A stretch of DNA of 64,000 nucleotides from Rhynchospora pubera (taxonomy: Eukaryota; Streptophyta; Magnoliopsida; Poales; Cyperaceae), in assembly GCA_028095005.1 (NCBI GenBank), contig CM051463.1, forward strand, positions 9,043,052 through 9,107,051, read 5' to 3'. The position numbers were made by a program, and so were the translations under genes. Below the pieces are notes generated by a model. It had not been told where the DNA came from. It saw only the letters and a list, made by a program, of their open reading frames with translations, and made no database searches. Shown here one piece after another: positions 1 to 11,036 of the stretch; within the stretch, counting starts at the first letter, position 1, and every line of letters starts with the position of its first letter.

Positions 1-1352
1 ATCAACTCTCGAGGTCCGTAAGGTCGCATAACTATCTTTCGTCTACCAATGGGTAGTAGTGTTCGAACCTTAGGGGATTCGAGGGGTATCTGATCCGTAT
101 GTTTTTACTCCATGGTTGAGGTCAGTGATCTTCATCTGTGGAGGCAAGTTAGTGTTTTACATGCAATTTTGCAGCCTCCGTTAGCCAGCGTTAAACTGCG
201 TTGTGCAACGTCTGTGTTGTGTGACGCTCTTTAGCGTTGCACAACTTTAGTCTGAGCCTTGCCCTCTACATCACTCAAACATCGCTCAGCAGTGATGTTG
301 CATGCATGACCCATGCTCCATGCATGACATGAAGCACACATGCATGTTAGTATTTTTGCATGCAAAACTACAGGTTCCGTTTGCTAACGCTAAATAGCGT
401 TGAGCGCCCAAGTTGTGTAACGTCAGTCAGCGTCGTATGACGTTCTGACGATGTTGTTTGAGTTTGTCAAATGCTACTTTCTCTTTTTACAGTCTTTCGT
501 TGTGCAACACTCTGACATGTTCCAACGGAACTGTCGAGCATCTGCTTTGGACTTTTGTTAAACCGTTGTGCAACGCTATAGAACGTTACACAACGCTCTG
601 ACTACTCGCAACGGCATTGTCTGTTACCATTTGATTTTTCAACGGCTAGTTCTGCGTTGTACAACGTCATATAGCGTTGTTCAACGTTGGAGTCTGTTTT
701 TTATTGGTTTTGGATCTATTGGCGCCCTCTATATTTATCAGCCCTCTTGGAACTGATTAGACACTTTTGAAACCTTTGAAATTGCTCTCTTTTTGGCCTC
801 CAACCAGTTAGAACAACTTCTTTCTTGTGACTGAGAATTTCATTTGAAAAATCTTTGAGATTAGTGTGCCTAAACCAATCTCATTGTCTAAATTGCTAGA
901 TTTGTTGAGTGATTTGGTTAGAGTCCCAATCTAATTGAGAATGTTTGCTTGTTCTTTTGAGTTAGGCCAATCCACCTTGAGGGTTCTTGTAAGAAGGTGT
1001 GTGCTTGTTCTTTTAAGTTAGGCCGATCCACCTTGAGAGTTCTTGTAAGAAGATGATTATGTTCGAAGTTGTAGACACGTTCGTTGTGGAATTGAACGGA
1101 GCGCGTCCTTTCGTGGTTACGAATCTCCCGGAGACATACAACTAAGGCTAGCCTTTCCTAGCGGGTCGGAACTCCGTAATACATCGCGTGCCATTTCTTT
1201 CTCTCTTCTCCTTACTTAAATTGCATTGTGATTTTTTTGTGACTTGTGTTGTGTTAAGACCAAACTTGAATTGAACCAAAAATTGACCATACCTGTTTAG
1301 GAAATCATAATCGTGCCTATTCACCCCCTCTAGGTCTTTCTTTAGGGACAAC
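1..1352 (+). mobile_element. Copia-type LTR fragment (Sirevirus-like 3' LTR portion)
   Basis: No sustained ORF. Near 1316-1335 lies the signature CTATTCACCCCCTCTAGG, which in many plant Copia elements of the SIRE/Opie type occurs shortly before the LTR end. Upstream is a non-coding leader with repeated TTGAGGGTTCTTGTAAGAAG-like segments (975-1050) and a block of CGTTGTNCAACG hairpin motifs (199-686). No clear primer-binding site follows, so this is a truncated or solo LTR. Its left edge is probably outside the window. The lineage assignment rests on motif memory, not on a search. Confidence 0.5.
199..686. repeat. Five CGTTGTNCAACG hairpin motifs inside the LTR
   Basis: Copies lie at 199-210, 498-509 (last base changed), 564-575, 655-666 and 675-686. 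Each has the stem CGTTG/CAACG around a two-base centre (TG, TA or TT). The 655 copy is a perfect 12-bp palindrome. Degenerate forms such as GCGTTGCACAAC near 233 lie between them. Arrays of this type in LTRs are usually interpreted as protein-binding or structural sites; the function here is unknown. Confidence 0.7.
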
Positions 1353-2196
1353 ACTACCAATCTTCGACGGGGGATCAATCCACCAAATCCAACTCAAGCT
1401 AGAGATACCATATTTAACCCTGGAACAATTCAGTTTGTTCAACAAAACTTGTTTGGTGGTGAACCAAATGAAAGGGAGTGCAGCCTTGATTTGTTGTGAA
1501 ATTTTTAGGCGCTTGGATTCGATTTGTTATGAAATTTTACCTTATCTGGCAGCTGTGGAGAAGTGAGGAGGGGGAGCGAAGGTGAGATAGCTTTCAAAGG
1601 AAATAAAATGCCTTGGTTTTCCTTGATTTGTTGCGAAAAAATCCATTTTTTAAAAATTTCGATGGGAAAGAACGAAGGAGGGGAAGTACGCTTGCTTTCC
1701 TTGATTAAGGAATAGCAAAGGATTAAGGAAAGAGATCGGAGCGGAGAAAATTGCAATGAAAAATAGAACCTAGAGCCGACATAATGGAGTTTTAATGAAA
1801 AGCAAAAGAGAAAGTAAAGGGCACGGAGACTCAAACTCTCGTACTCTGCATTCTCGAGCGACCTCGACTTCGCTCCACCGAAAGTTAACACATCAGTCTG
1901 TATTGATCAGATCATAATAAATCCATGATCCATATTGCATGTAGGAAAGGTTAAAATCTTTTAATTCGTTTTAAATTCAGACCACTAATTAATTTGATCA
2001 GATCATAATAAATCCATGATCCATATTGCATGTATTAAACATTTGTTTACTTTTTTGGTCTCAAAATTAAATAGACATTTAAATTGATGTTTTTATAAGC
2101 AGAGATATATGTAAAACTACATAGCATATAAAACTTTTAAAAAGCCAAAATAATGGAAAAGTTCAACATAAGCAAATTGAGATACATTGTTTAATA
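1353..2196. other. Intergenic, no supported gene; 41-bp direct repeat
   Basis: No credible coding region. A segment beginning TTGATCAGATCATAATAAAT occurs at about 1905-1944 and again at about 1994-2033, separated by roughly 50 bp. This is downstream of the kinase gene's stop (its 3' flank). Confidence 0.6.
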
Positions 2197-5100
2197 TCAA
2201 CGACCAATAGCAATGCTCTCCGCAGCTTCTTTATCAATATTAAAATAGCCAGTATGGCCAATTACTATCTCATGTGATGCTTCACCAAGTAGCGTTTCCA
2301 TTTCTTCGTGATCATAATCTTGTCCCCAGGAATGCTCCTTAAGCTTCTTGATTCGGTTAAGTTCTTGAGCTACTTCTTTCATCGTAGGTCGCTCTTCTCC
2401 TTTTATATTTAGACATTCCTTAACCAACTCGACAACATTTATAATCACTTCCATGTCGTCTTCACATTTAATTTGATTATCTAAAAGCTCATCCATTTTG
2501 TTCTCTTTTATAGCAAGGAGGAAACAAGATGATAGACTCCTCTCTTCTTCTAGTGCATCAAAATCAATTGCAGGTTTCCTGGTTAAAAGTTCTAGAAGAA
2601 CAACACCGAAGCTATACACATCGCTCTTGTCTGTCAAATGGCAAGATTGAATGTATTCTGGATCGAGATATCCGCATGTTCCTTGCACAAGCGTTACGAA
2701 TTGCGCTTCATTTGTTGGAGCTAGTATCGATGCACCAAAATCAGACACTTTTGCTGTGTAATTTTGGTCCAAAAGAATATTAGCAGATTTCACATCTCCA
2801 TGGAAAATCGGAATACATGCTGAAGAATGTAAGTAGGCAAGTGCTTCTGCTGATTCTTGGGCTATCCTTAGACGGGTGGCCAGAGAAATATGAGACAAGT
2901 GATTTTTCCCATGAATGAAATGAAATAAAGTGCCATTTGGGATAAATTCATATACTAGCATAGGAACCTCCACTTCTAAACAACATCCTAGAAGTTTTAT
3001 AATATTTTTGTGGTTAATTTGGGAGAGGATAATCACTTCTTTACCAAATTCTTTTTTTTTTCTCTCGTCGTCTATCTTACACTTTTTTATAGCAACCATT
3101 TGATCTTTTAGAGTTCCTTTATAGACAGTGCCCTGACCTCCATGACCAATTATATTTGTACCGTCAAAATTATTTGTTGCATGTTCTACTTCTTTCTTGG
3201 TGAAGATTATAAAGCCACACCCTTGATCTGATTGAATTTTCTCCAACAAAATCCTTCCGCCATGATCTAGAAAGTACTTCTCTTTTACTTGAGAAAATTT
3301 CCATCTTTCGTGGACCACGCATGTGCCAAGTCCTAGAAAACATAGTGCGACAATGCCAGCACAAGTAGTTCCTACGGTGATAAGTAAAAGTTTGCTTTAA
3401 TTATAAGACAACAAAATGTAACAAACATTGCATGTGGTACAATTTGTCCTACTTTTTTTAGATATACTAAATAGCGGCTGTCTAGAATCTGTCCTACCTA
3501 CTTGTATACATGTATTATTTTGCTTAATTTTTAGTTAAATTGTTACTAAACTTTCATCGGATATGGCTAAAGTACCAGTACAAATAGTTAGCACTTAGCA
3601 CAGATCAAATTAATTATTGATCGGTGCAAATTGAGTAACCTCACTCAGCTTCGGTCGGGTTCAAATCAAATGGCAAGCTTTAAAAAATTCGAAAAAAAAA
3701 AGTAAAAAAATTAAAAAAATTGTAAAATTTTATTTGCTATGAGATTTCAATATATAGATTGGATTGGTTAATTTAAATTTGTCAATTTGCAAAATCACCA
3801 ATTACCGATCAAACGGTCGTGGTGCACAGAGCACTCTATGCATCATGGTTCACAATAGATTTACTATATATATATATTAAAAATATATTATAGAAATTCT
3901 TTATTAAGTTTTTAATATGCAAAAATAAATTTTGTAAATCTCTAAGGGGCCGTTTTGGATCGCTTAGGAATAGGAGGAATTTTCTATTCCTAGGTATAAA
4001 GTATTGGAAAGTGTGTAATTTTGTAAAGAGTTTGGATTGTTTATAATAAATTTATAATAAATTTATGTCTAGGAATTAGAAATTCCTCCTATTCCCATAT
4101 GATCCAAACAATCCCTAAACGAATGAAGGACATAAATAGATTTAATCATAAACAAATGTTACGTAATTAAAAAAATTATTTAAAATATTTTAGATCTCTA
4201 AAAAAAATAAAGTTTTATACTATCAGATTACTTATATTTTTGCAGGTATGCATATAAATTTTTATGCCAACGCAAGTTTTAGAGGGCTCTCAAAAAACTA
4301 AAATATTAAAAAAACTATTCTTTAAAAAATGGGAAATGGATTTGTCCATTAATTTGAGCAATTGAGATTATATTGATATGGGATGCTTGGTTGTCCGGTT
4401 GTGAATATATATTTCCTTAGTCCCACAGTGAAGTCCAACATTTTATAAGAGGCAGATTAAAATCAATCACGACTAACGGATGAGACCGCCAGTTACGATT
4501 AAATTTTTATTTTTTAAGATTCTAACAATCGATCTAAACCGTTCAATGTGTTCTTCATATTGAAATCTCATTGGAGATCAAATTTTACATTTTTCTGATT
4601 TTTTTAGTATTTTTTGGTATTTTACAATTTTCTTAATCTAAATAATTCTAGATCCTTCAATAACAACGATTTTTACAAATCTAAAACAAATAGTAAAAAT
4701 TCAGAAAAATATAAAATTTGATCTCTAATGAGATATCAATACGGAGAACACATTGAACAACTTGAATTAGTCATTTAAATCTCAAAAATTAAGTTATAAT
4801 CACGGCTGATATGTTCATCCGTCAGTGCTGGCTGATTTTAGTCCACCTCTTTATATAAACGTATATATAAAGTAGATTGGGTGGTGACATTAAATTTGTT
4901 GCCATGATGGCTTTCCATGCGTAGCAACAATTTTGAACCTTTAATATTAAAAAAAAGAAATTAATCACGTTAAAAAGATACAATTACATGATACATATGG
5001 CATCTTATATTGCATGATTGACAAAAAATATTGCTAGATTTTATTTAAGATCTTTAATTTTTTCCATTCAGTATACGAAAAAATAAAAAAACAAAACCCT

Positions 5101-6739
5101 CAATTATTCGCCATCATTGTTGCACATTATTAATATACTTATTATATAATTTATTTATACAGAGTTTACAAATTTTATTGTTATTATATTCATTTTTTAC
5201 CGTTATCGTACCCATACCGTTATTTCTTAATGGGTACGAATAAGGTACAGGTAAAGCTATTTTTTAACGGGTACGCGTAAAAAAATTTTTAGCGGATGCA
5301 GGTATGAAAATATCTTCTACCGTACAGTACCCCTTGACAGCCCTACATTGATTATAACCACATAAAAGAAATTTCACATTATTTTGTAATCTGAAAGTAA
5401 TCCGAACACTCTCTATTTCCATTATTCTAACAACATCAGAATATATTTTAGAAAGTTGTCTTATCTCAAGAAAGTAGCGTACCTATAATTACTGTCGAGT
5501 TGCGTTCACATTCTCGCAAATTGTTTTGCCCATTGCGCCAGCCAAAAAGACAAGAGCATTTGTAGCTTCCTGGCAAATTGCGACACTTCCCTCCGTTAGA
5601 GCAAGGATTATAGTTGGCACATTCATCAATATCTGCAAAACCATGCATTCCCGATAATTAATTAGTAGGCAAATTAAGTCAATTAGTAATGCGAATAATT
5701 AATTAATGTTGGCTTTGATAATTGATACCACCAGAACAGAATTTGATTTGATTTTGAATCTTTACTAAAAAAGTACAAGTTATTCACAAGGACAAACGGA
5801 GAGGAAGAGAGAGGGACCTTTGCAGCCTCCTTGTAGTCGTAGGTAAGGATTGCCTTGATAACCCTTGGAGCAGTTGCAGATGTAACCAAGACCACTGCTT
5901 GAGTCCACACAAACACTGTTTTCGCTGATGCAGGCGAAGGAGGAACTGTTGGTCTGTGCAGTGGCACACGTTGTATTTGCTATGGCCCAATCAAACACAG
6001 CTGGCTTGTATTGGCCTGACAGCATGTCAGTGGTGATGTACTTGGTGTTGAAACTGAACCCATCTTCATCCGTTAACATAGCATAGTTGCAGGGACCAGC
6101 TTTGAAATCGCTGAAATTCTGATCAAACGAAAATTCAATACTGTATGTTCCTTCAGGTATAGAAGTCTGGCAACAGCCAATTCCAGAGCATGATCCATCA
6201 GCCAAGCTCTCTGAGCTGTCGCAGCCGGAAATACATCCGCCCAAGTAGTTATAATTATGATTGTTGGTAAAATTGAGATATCCAAGTGCCCCACAACCAA
6301 TAACCACAAACTTGTTTTTCTCAGGGTTAAACCTGTATGGGGAACCAGTAAGGTCATTACCCCAATTAAAATAGTCGACTGACTTGGTCGTGCTGTTGTA
6401 GCACTGGTTAGCGACAGGCATGTTCACCCGTGTCTGACCCAAAGAGAGGCTGACATTTAGTACAATTGTTTCACCTAGGTAAGGAACAGATGTACCATTA
6501 TTAGTTGCATTGCAAGTGACCTCGAAGCCTGACCTAAAGCAATTGGGGCCGATGCCGAAAGGGTATGGGATGGGAACTCCACCACAGCTATCTGGACACT
6601 TCGGCAGAGCTATTGGTGATTCAATTGCAATTGTTTTGGACAGGGAAACCACTAGTAGAAGGAGAAAGAGAAGAAGGCTGGGTAGTAACACCGCAGTACT
6701 AGTGTAGGGATGGGAGGAGGCATTTTTTATTTCTTGCAT
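2197..6739 (-). CDS. Wall-associated receptor kinase-like protein, complete, 3 exons
   Basis: Exons on the minus strand are 6739-5818, 5632-5483 and 3371-2197. All junctions are GT-AG, both introns are phase 1, and the total of 2247 nt gives 748 aa. Exon 1 has a signal peptide (about aa 15-40, LLLFLLLLVVSL) and a GUB_WAK_bind-type galacturonan-binding domain (CPDSCGGVPIPYPFGIGPNC from about aa 48), and it ends in an EGF-like segment (GYQGNPYL). Exon 2 is a six-cysteine calcium-binding EGF module starting DIDEC. Exon 3 gives one transmembrane helix (about 357-380) and a Ser/Thr kinase: GHGGQG loop 433-438, ATP lysine 453, catalytic HGDVKSAN 548-555, DFG 568-570, DPEY activation-segment end. 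The family binds pectin at the plasma membrane and signals wall state or infection. The R of HRD is replaced by G (non-RD class). Nothing looks broken; I infer a functional gene. Confidence 0.92.
3946..4115. mobile_element. Tourist-like MITE in intron 2 of the kinase gene
   Basis: Terminal inverted repeats GGGGCCGTTTTGGAT / ATCCAAACAATCCC are flanked by TAA on both sides (3943-3945 and 4116-4118), the TSD expected for PIF/Harbinger MITEs. It is 170 bp long and non-coding. The same family recurs at 20.2, 24.6, 25.0, 47.2 and 48.1-49.1 kb. Confidence 0.75.
4443..4857. mobile_element. Foldback MITE in intron 2 of the kinase gene
   Basis: The two halves are imperfect inverted copies. The left arm (TAAGAGGCAGATTAAAATCA, then ACTAACGGATGA) matches the reverse complement of the right arm (AAGAGGTGGACTAAAATCAG, then ACTGACGGATGA). 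The centre carries mirrored tracts around TGGAGATCAAATTTTA. About 415 bp, non-coding. Confidence 0.65.
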
Positions 6740-6743
6740 AGCG

Positions 6744-7309
6744 CCTGAGTGAGTATACAGTTATTGGGTAACTCAAATTGTCTAATAAAGTTCTTACTTT
6801 TTTTTTCTTAGTTCGAAGAATGGATCGCTGGATAGCTTAAATACAGCAGTTGGAGTTGGAGGCTTACCCATAAGCAGATTGAATTAATTAATTAATTATA
6901 TAAGTGAAGTTTAATATAAATTAAATAACTGCTGACTGCTGTACGCGCGTACAATGAGTTTGATACGATGGTCCAGTACGAAGTTTCAACATTTAATTGA
7001 ATTATTATATTATTATTACTGAGAACTTGAGAAGCCTGCTTGACTCATGAGTCATGACTCCGCTAGACCTTCACGATGTCTGACATGATTCAAGAATCCA
7101 AAAATAACTGGGTTGATTAGAGTGCAGGTTACGTACATTGATTTTTTTATTAATTTTTTTTTCAAATACGATACTTTGTTTGAAAAGGATATAATTTATT
7201 GTGATGACATATGTTTGATCTGATTTTTCATCTGTATTTGGTTCTTCTTTAAAATTGTGAATCATCTAGCTAACTTACAGTATAAAAAACTAGGTGATTT
7301 GCCTTGTAG
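6744..7309. other. 5' flank of the kinase gene, no gene seen
   Basis: AT-rich DNA upstream of the minus-strand kinase. Apart from the TATA candidate I see no coding or repeat signal. Confidence 0.5.
6836..6843 (-). promoter_or_regulatory. Candidate TATA element of the wall-associated kinase gene
   Basis: The minus strand reads TATTTAAG about 95 bp upstream of the ATG at 6739, a plausible distance for a plant TATA box. No other evidence. Confidence 0.3.
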
Positions 7310-7869
7310 TAGGGGTGGTTTCGACTCGAGTTACGATCGAGTTAGTATCAACTCTAAATCAAGTCGTTACATTTCGAGTTAACTCGTGACTTGATCGTGA
7401 GAAACTTTCGAGTTCACTCGACTAACTCGAAATCAACTCATGACAACTCGAGTTAACTCATGACTTGATATTTCTACTCGAAATTGGATTTAGCTATCAT
7501 ACAAGACTAATATATTATTGTGTAGTACGTAGATACAATGCTTATTATTCATCACAAAACACACAAAACCTAAGCTTAGCTTGAGATATTAATGTGTAGT
7601 ACATTGGTACACTAAGTCGAAACGTCTGGGAGTAATTTTTGGCCGCTACGCTTTGATGCACTTGAGTTAGGATTATTTTTTTGGGCTGCACTAATTACTC
7701 GAGTTAGAACCGATCGAGTTGGGTCCAACTCAAAATCACGTCGTTTCATTTCGAGTTGGTCCTAACTCGAGTTGAGGCAACTCGATTTATACTAACTTGA
7801 GTTATATCCGAATTTTTTTCAAGACGAGTTCGAGTAATTCATGAGTTACGATTTTTTTGCCCACCCCTA
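7310..7869. mobile_element. Non-autonomous hAT-like element
   Basis: Ends are TAGGGGTGG... and ...CCACCCCTA, typical of hAT termini. A perfect 8-bp target duplication CCTTGTAG lies at 7302-7309 and 7870-7877. The 560-bp interior has no ORF and is built of repeated ACTCGAG/GAGTTAACTCG motifs in both orientations. Confidence 0.85.
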
Positions 7870-7877
7870 CCTTGTAG

Positions 7878-9600
7878 TAATATCAATAACTTGAAGACTT
7901 CCAAAACTTAATTAGCGTTTTATATTAGGCAGGTTTTAGTAGTGTACTTGTCGCAAAAGCGAAAGCGTCTCCAAAGTTCGTGGGAAGCAGGAAAACAAAT
8001 TCTATTTTCTTAATTTATTGATATAAATATCAGTATTTGACTATTTGTGAAATAGAGATGGTGCTTCAACATTACTATATATAAGGAGGCAAAAGATAAT
8101 AACTTCTATTATTAAGTATGTTTTTTATGAGAATATAAAATATAGTCTCCTATAATATTATCTCCGTAAAGTAAATTCTAATGTAATTTATTTAATAATT
8201 TAATATTGATTCTCCACCAACAGATTTTAAGCAGCATAACTTGTATAAGTATGAATGTTGAATACGGTCAAATTTGCAAATAGGTGTACATCTGACAAAA
8301 CGTACTAAATTAATGTGAAACTAAAATTGTTATATATTCAGTGTAAATTATGTGTAGATGAGCTGACAGTTGTAATTAATTTGAAATTAAACCTTTGGAA
8401 ATGTCTAAAAGTCGAACAATGTCATTTGTTTACTTTCTAATAAAGAAAAGTGTATAATCTCGCCTGCTTATTTTGAAGCATTAATTGCAGAATTGATGCT
8501 AAAAGACTAAAAGGAACCATATATATATGCAGCAAATATCCCTCTTTTAACTCCTCTTTTCAAAGTCCTATTAACGGACACCTAACTTAAAACCGAAAAA
8601 AAATGTCGCCGGGCCAAAGAGACAGTCAGAGAGACATCGAACATAATAAGGGACTAAAAATATATATTTGCCCCACATTACAATTTAAAGGAGAAGATAT
8701 GTCATCATGATAAGATAAAGTTAAGTGAATAGCTAGATATGTATTTTCTTTTTCTTTTTTTATTGTGAAGATATGTATGGCTTACATATTGATTACTTAT
8801 TTTTAAGTACTAATATATATACGCGTATGGATTGACGTACTTAGAAAGCAACATATACCAAAGAAAATGATGTAACATTTAAAACATGATTGGGCCGGGT
8901 AACAGTAATTGAATGGAATATCAGTTTCCAAATGGACGGTAACTTATTAATATATATATATATATCCGACCAAGTTTTTTTTTTTTTTTTTTTTTTTTAC
9001 AGTAGACTAGACCAAGTTCATTTCACGGATAAATAAAGAAGAGAGTTGATATCAACTGTAACATTCATGTGATATAAAGAGAAAGTAACATATTGAAAAA
9101 ATGATATATATTAGAAAAGGTCGAAATTTGAATTTGTTAAATTTGTTTATAAAATATTATTATTGCAGCTATGCACAAATAAAAAAATTTTATTATCAAT
9201 TAAATATTTTTCGCTTTAGTTGAATACCTTAATTCAATGTTTTTTATTCCGTTAACAATCACTAATTATAAATTTATAACTCAATAATTGAATACATTTA
9301 TTCCGTTTGAATACTTTCCCCGTTGGTATGACAACATATTCTCGCCAAATAATTAAGAAATTCATGGTTCATGAATGTTGTTTTGATCCACTATATAAAC
9401 AATCCCATTGAATTTCGTATATTGGATAGTAATATACGTTATTTTGACACTGATATTTCCTTCTTGATCTTGTGTTCATCTATTAATTCATTCTTTAATC
9501 CAAACCTCTTATGTATTCCTGTATTTAAAACAAAAATTCCTTAGCGCCCTCTATCATTTCTAACAAACTGCTAAATCAGCCGTATTCAATTTCTCAAAAT
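7878..9600. other. AT-rich intergenic DNA, no gene seen
   Basis: No supported ORF. Contains short AT microsatellite tracts (about 8946-8963) and a run of about 28 T at 8971-8998. Confidence 0.55.
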
Positions 9601-9689
9601 TCACATAACAATTGGAAACTGGACAGTGGACACTCCCTCTTTAGTGTCTTTCTCAAAACACACACTCTCTCTCTCTCTTATCTACTAAA

Positions 9690-9860
9690 ACCAGGTCAAT
9701 GGGTAGGCCATATAATTCTCCACCACCCCCACTAAGTATCACTGTGCTTTCCAAGCCTCTGGGACATCAGTTAGCAAACTGAAGGTGGCCTCATCTGGTC
9801 CCGTTTCCATTCAGGCATTTCGTCGAGCACTTGAGTGCCTTTTTCAGACTGGACTTATTA
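9690..9860 (+). repeat. Dispersed repeat, copy 1 (possible captured gene fragment)
   Basis: Segments such as GGCCTCATCTGGT, TTCCATTCAGGCATTTCGTC and GAGCAC recur in the same order at 16.38-16.55 kb. The shared part starts with a CT-rich stretch followed by AACCAGG. The product is not recognised. Two diverged copies about 6.7 kb apart suggest a mobile element or a gene 5' end carried by one. Confidence 0.5.
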
Positions 9861-10489
9861 GTTATTACTTATTACCTACCAAACTGACAGTGAAACGGCG
9901 AGGGATTAAAGGGTTGCTAGACCAGTTTTTTCTTTGCTGTCATATAATTAACTGCATTGATTCTGGGAGGAGAAGAATCTGTAATGTGGCATGCAAAGGA
10001 AGATTTTTTTTTTTTTTTTTGCTTCGCTAAACATAATGATCAATGAAAACAATAACGACCCTGACTATATATATATATAGATCCTTTGGGCTGTGCTCCT
10101 GGATGATATTTCGGAAGTAGAGGAACTAAAGATAAGGGGTAGAGCAGCTGGTTACTTGCTCTGGCATCAAAACAATAGAGGAACGGAAGGAGAAGGAAGG
10201 TGCGTCTGTTACTCTAAAATTTCAATTTTTGTTACTCCCAAATCAGAGTGTAGACAGAGTAACATCTGTTCAATTACATAAATGACCTCCAAAGCTTTTG
10301 ATATAGACATGGTCTCAAGAGTAAAATAGTCATCTCAAGTTATTATTACTTCTTCCTTTCTCTCTCCTTGTAAACACCTCTAAAGCAAGTAAGATGGTTT
10401 ACTCTAGTTCTTTCCCCACTCTACTTTTCTCTCCTGACCTCTCTGTCCCCTCCCCTTCCTTTATTATGCTAGTTCTGGAGCACAGCCTT

Positions 10490-10800
10490 GTGGTTTTGGG
10501 AACGCTATTTAAATCCAAATCCATTGATCTTATTTCATGTAATGAGTGATGTGTTTTCATATAAGTTTTAAAATTTTTAAAATTTATTTGATACTCGATC
10601 AAAGGCTAAAATATTAACATATTAGAATGAATCTATCATAGTTAACAAGATTCGTTTGTTTTTTTATCTCTTGATCCAGTATCAAATAAACTCTAAAATT
10701 TACAAAACTTATATGAAAACGCATCACTCGTTAAACTAAATATAAAATCAACGGTTTAGATTTAATGTTTGAATTTTAAAATTTGATAAAATAACTTAAT
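10490..10800. mobile_element. Foldback element related to the one at 22.7 kb
   Basis: The arms pair across the centre: CATATAAGTTTTAAAATTTT on the left against the reverse complement of TTTACAAAACTTATATGAAA on the right, each followed by TATTTGATACTCGATCAAAG-type sequence. The same core (TATCAAATAAACT, AAAACTTATATGAAAA) is found in the 22,689-23,100 element. An outer GGCTGTGCTCC / GGAGCACAGCC pair at about 10,089 and 10,475 may belong to an enclosing element. Confidence 0.5.
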
Positions 10801-11036
10801 AACAAAATATTGGCATTTAGGGCAACCTAAATGTTGGTAGCAGAACCTTGCTCAATCCGCATTTGTCCACCATTTATCCATAATTGTCCATTATTCGTCC
10901 AGATAAGTTTCAACAATTAAACTTGGACTAGACTTCAACCCAAACCAAAAGTAGTCCAATACATAAAAGTCCAATGTTCAACACTATCCGGTCCATATTG
11001 TTTATGGACCGTCCCATCCATTAGCAGCCTTAGTGC

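Noticed and set aside
1505..1891. 128-codon minus-strand ORF downstream of the kinase
   Set aside because: Low-complexity composition, no domain and no splice partner.
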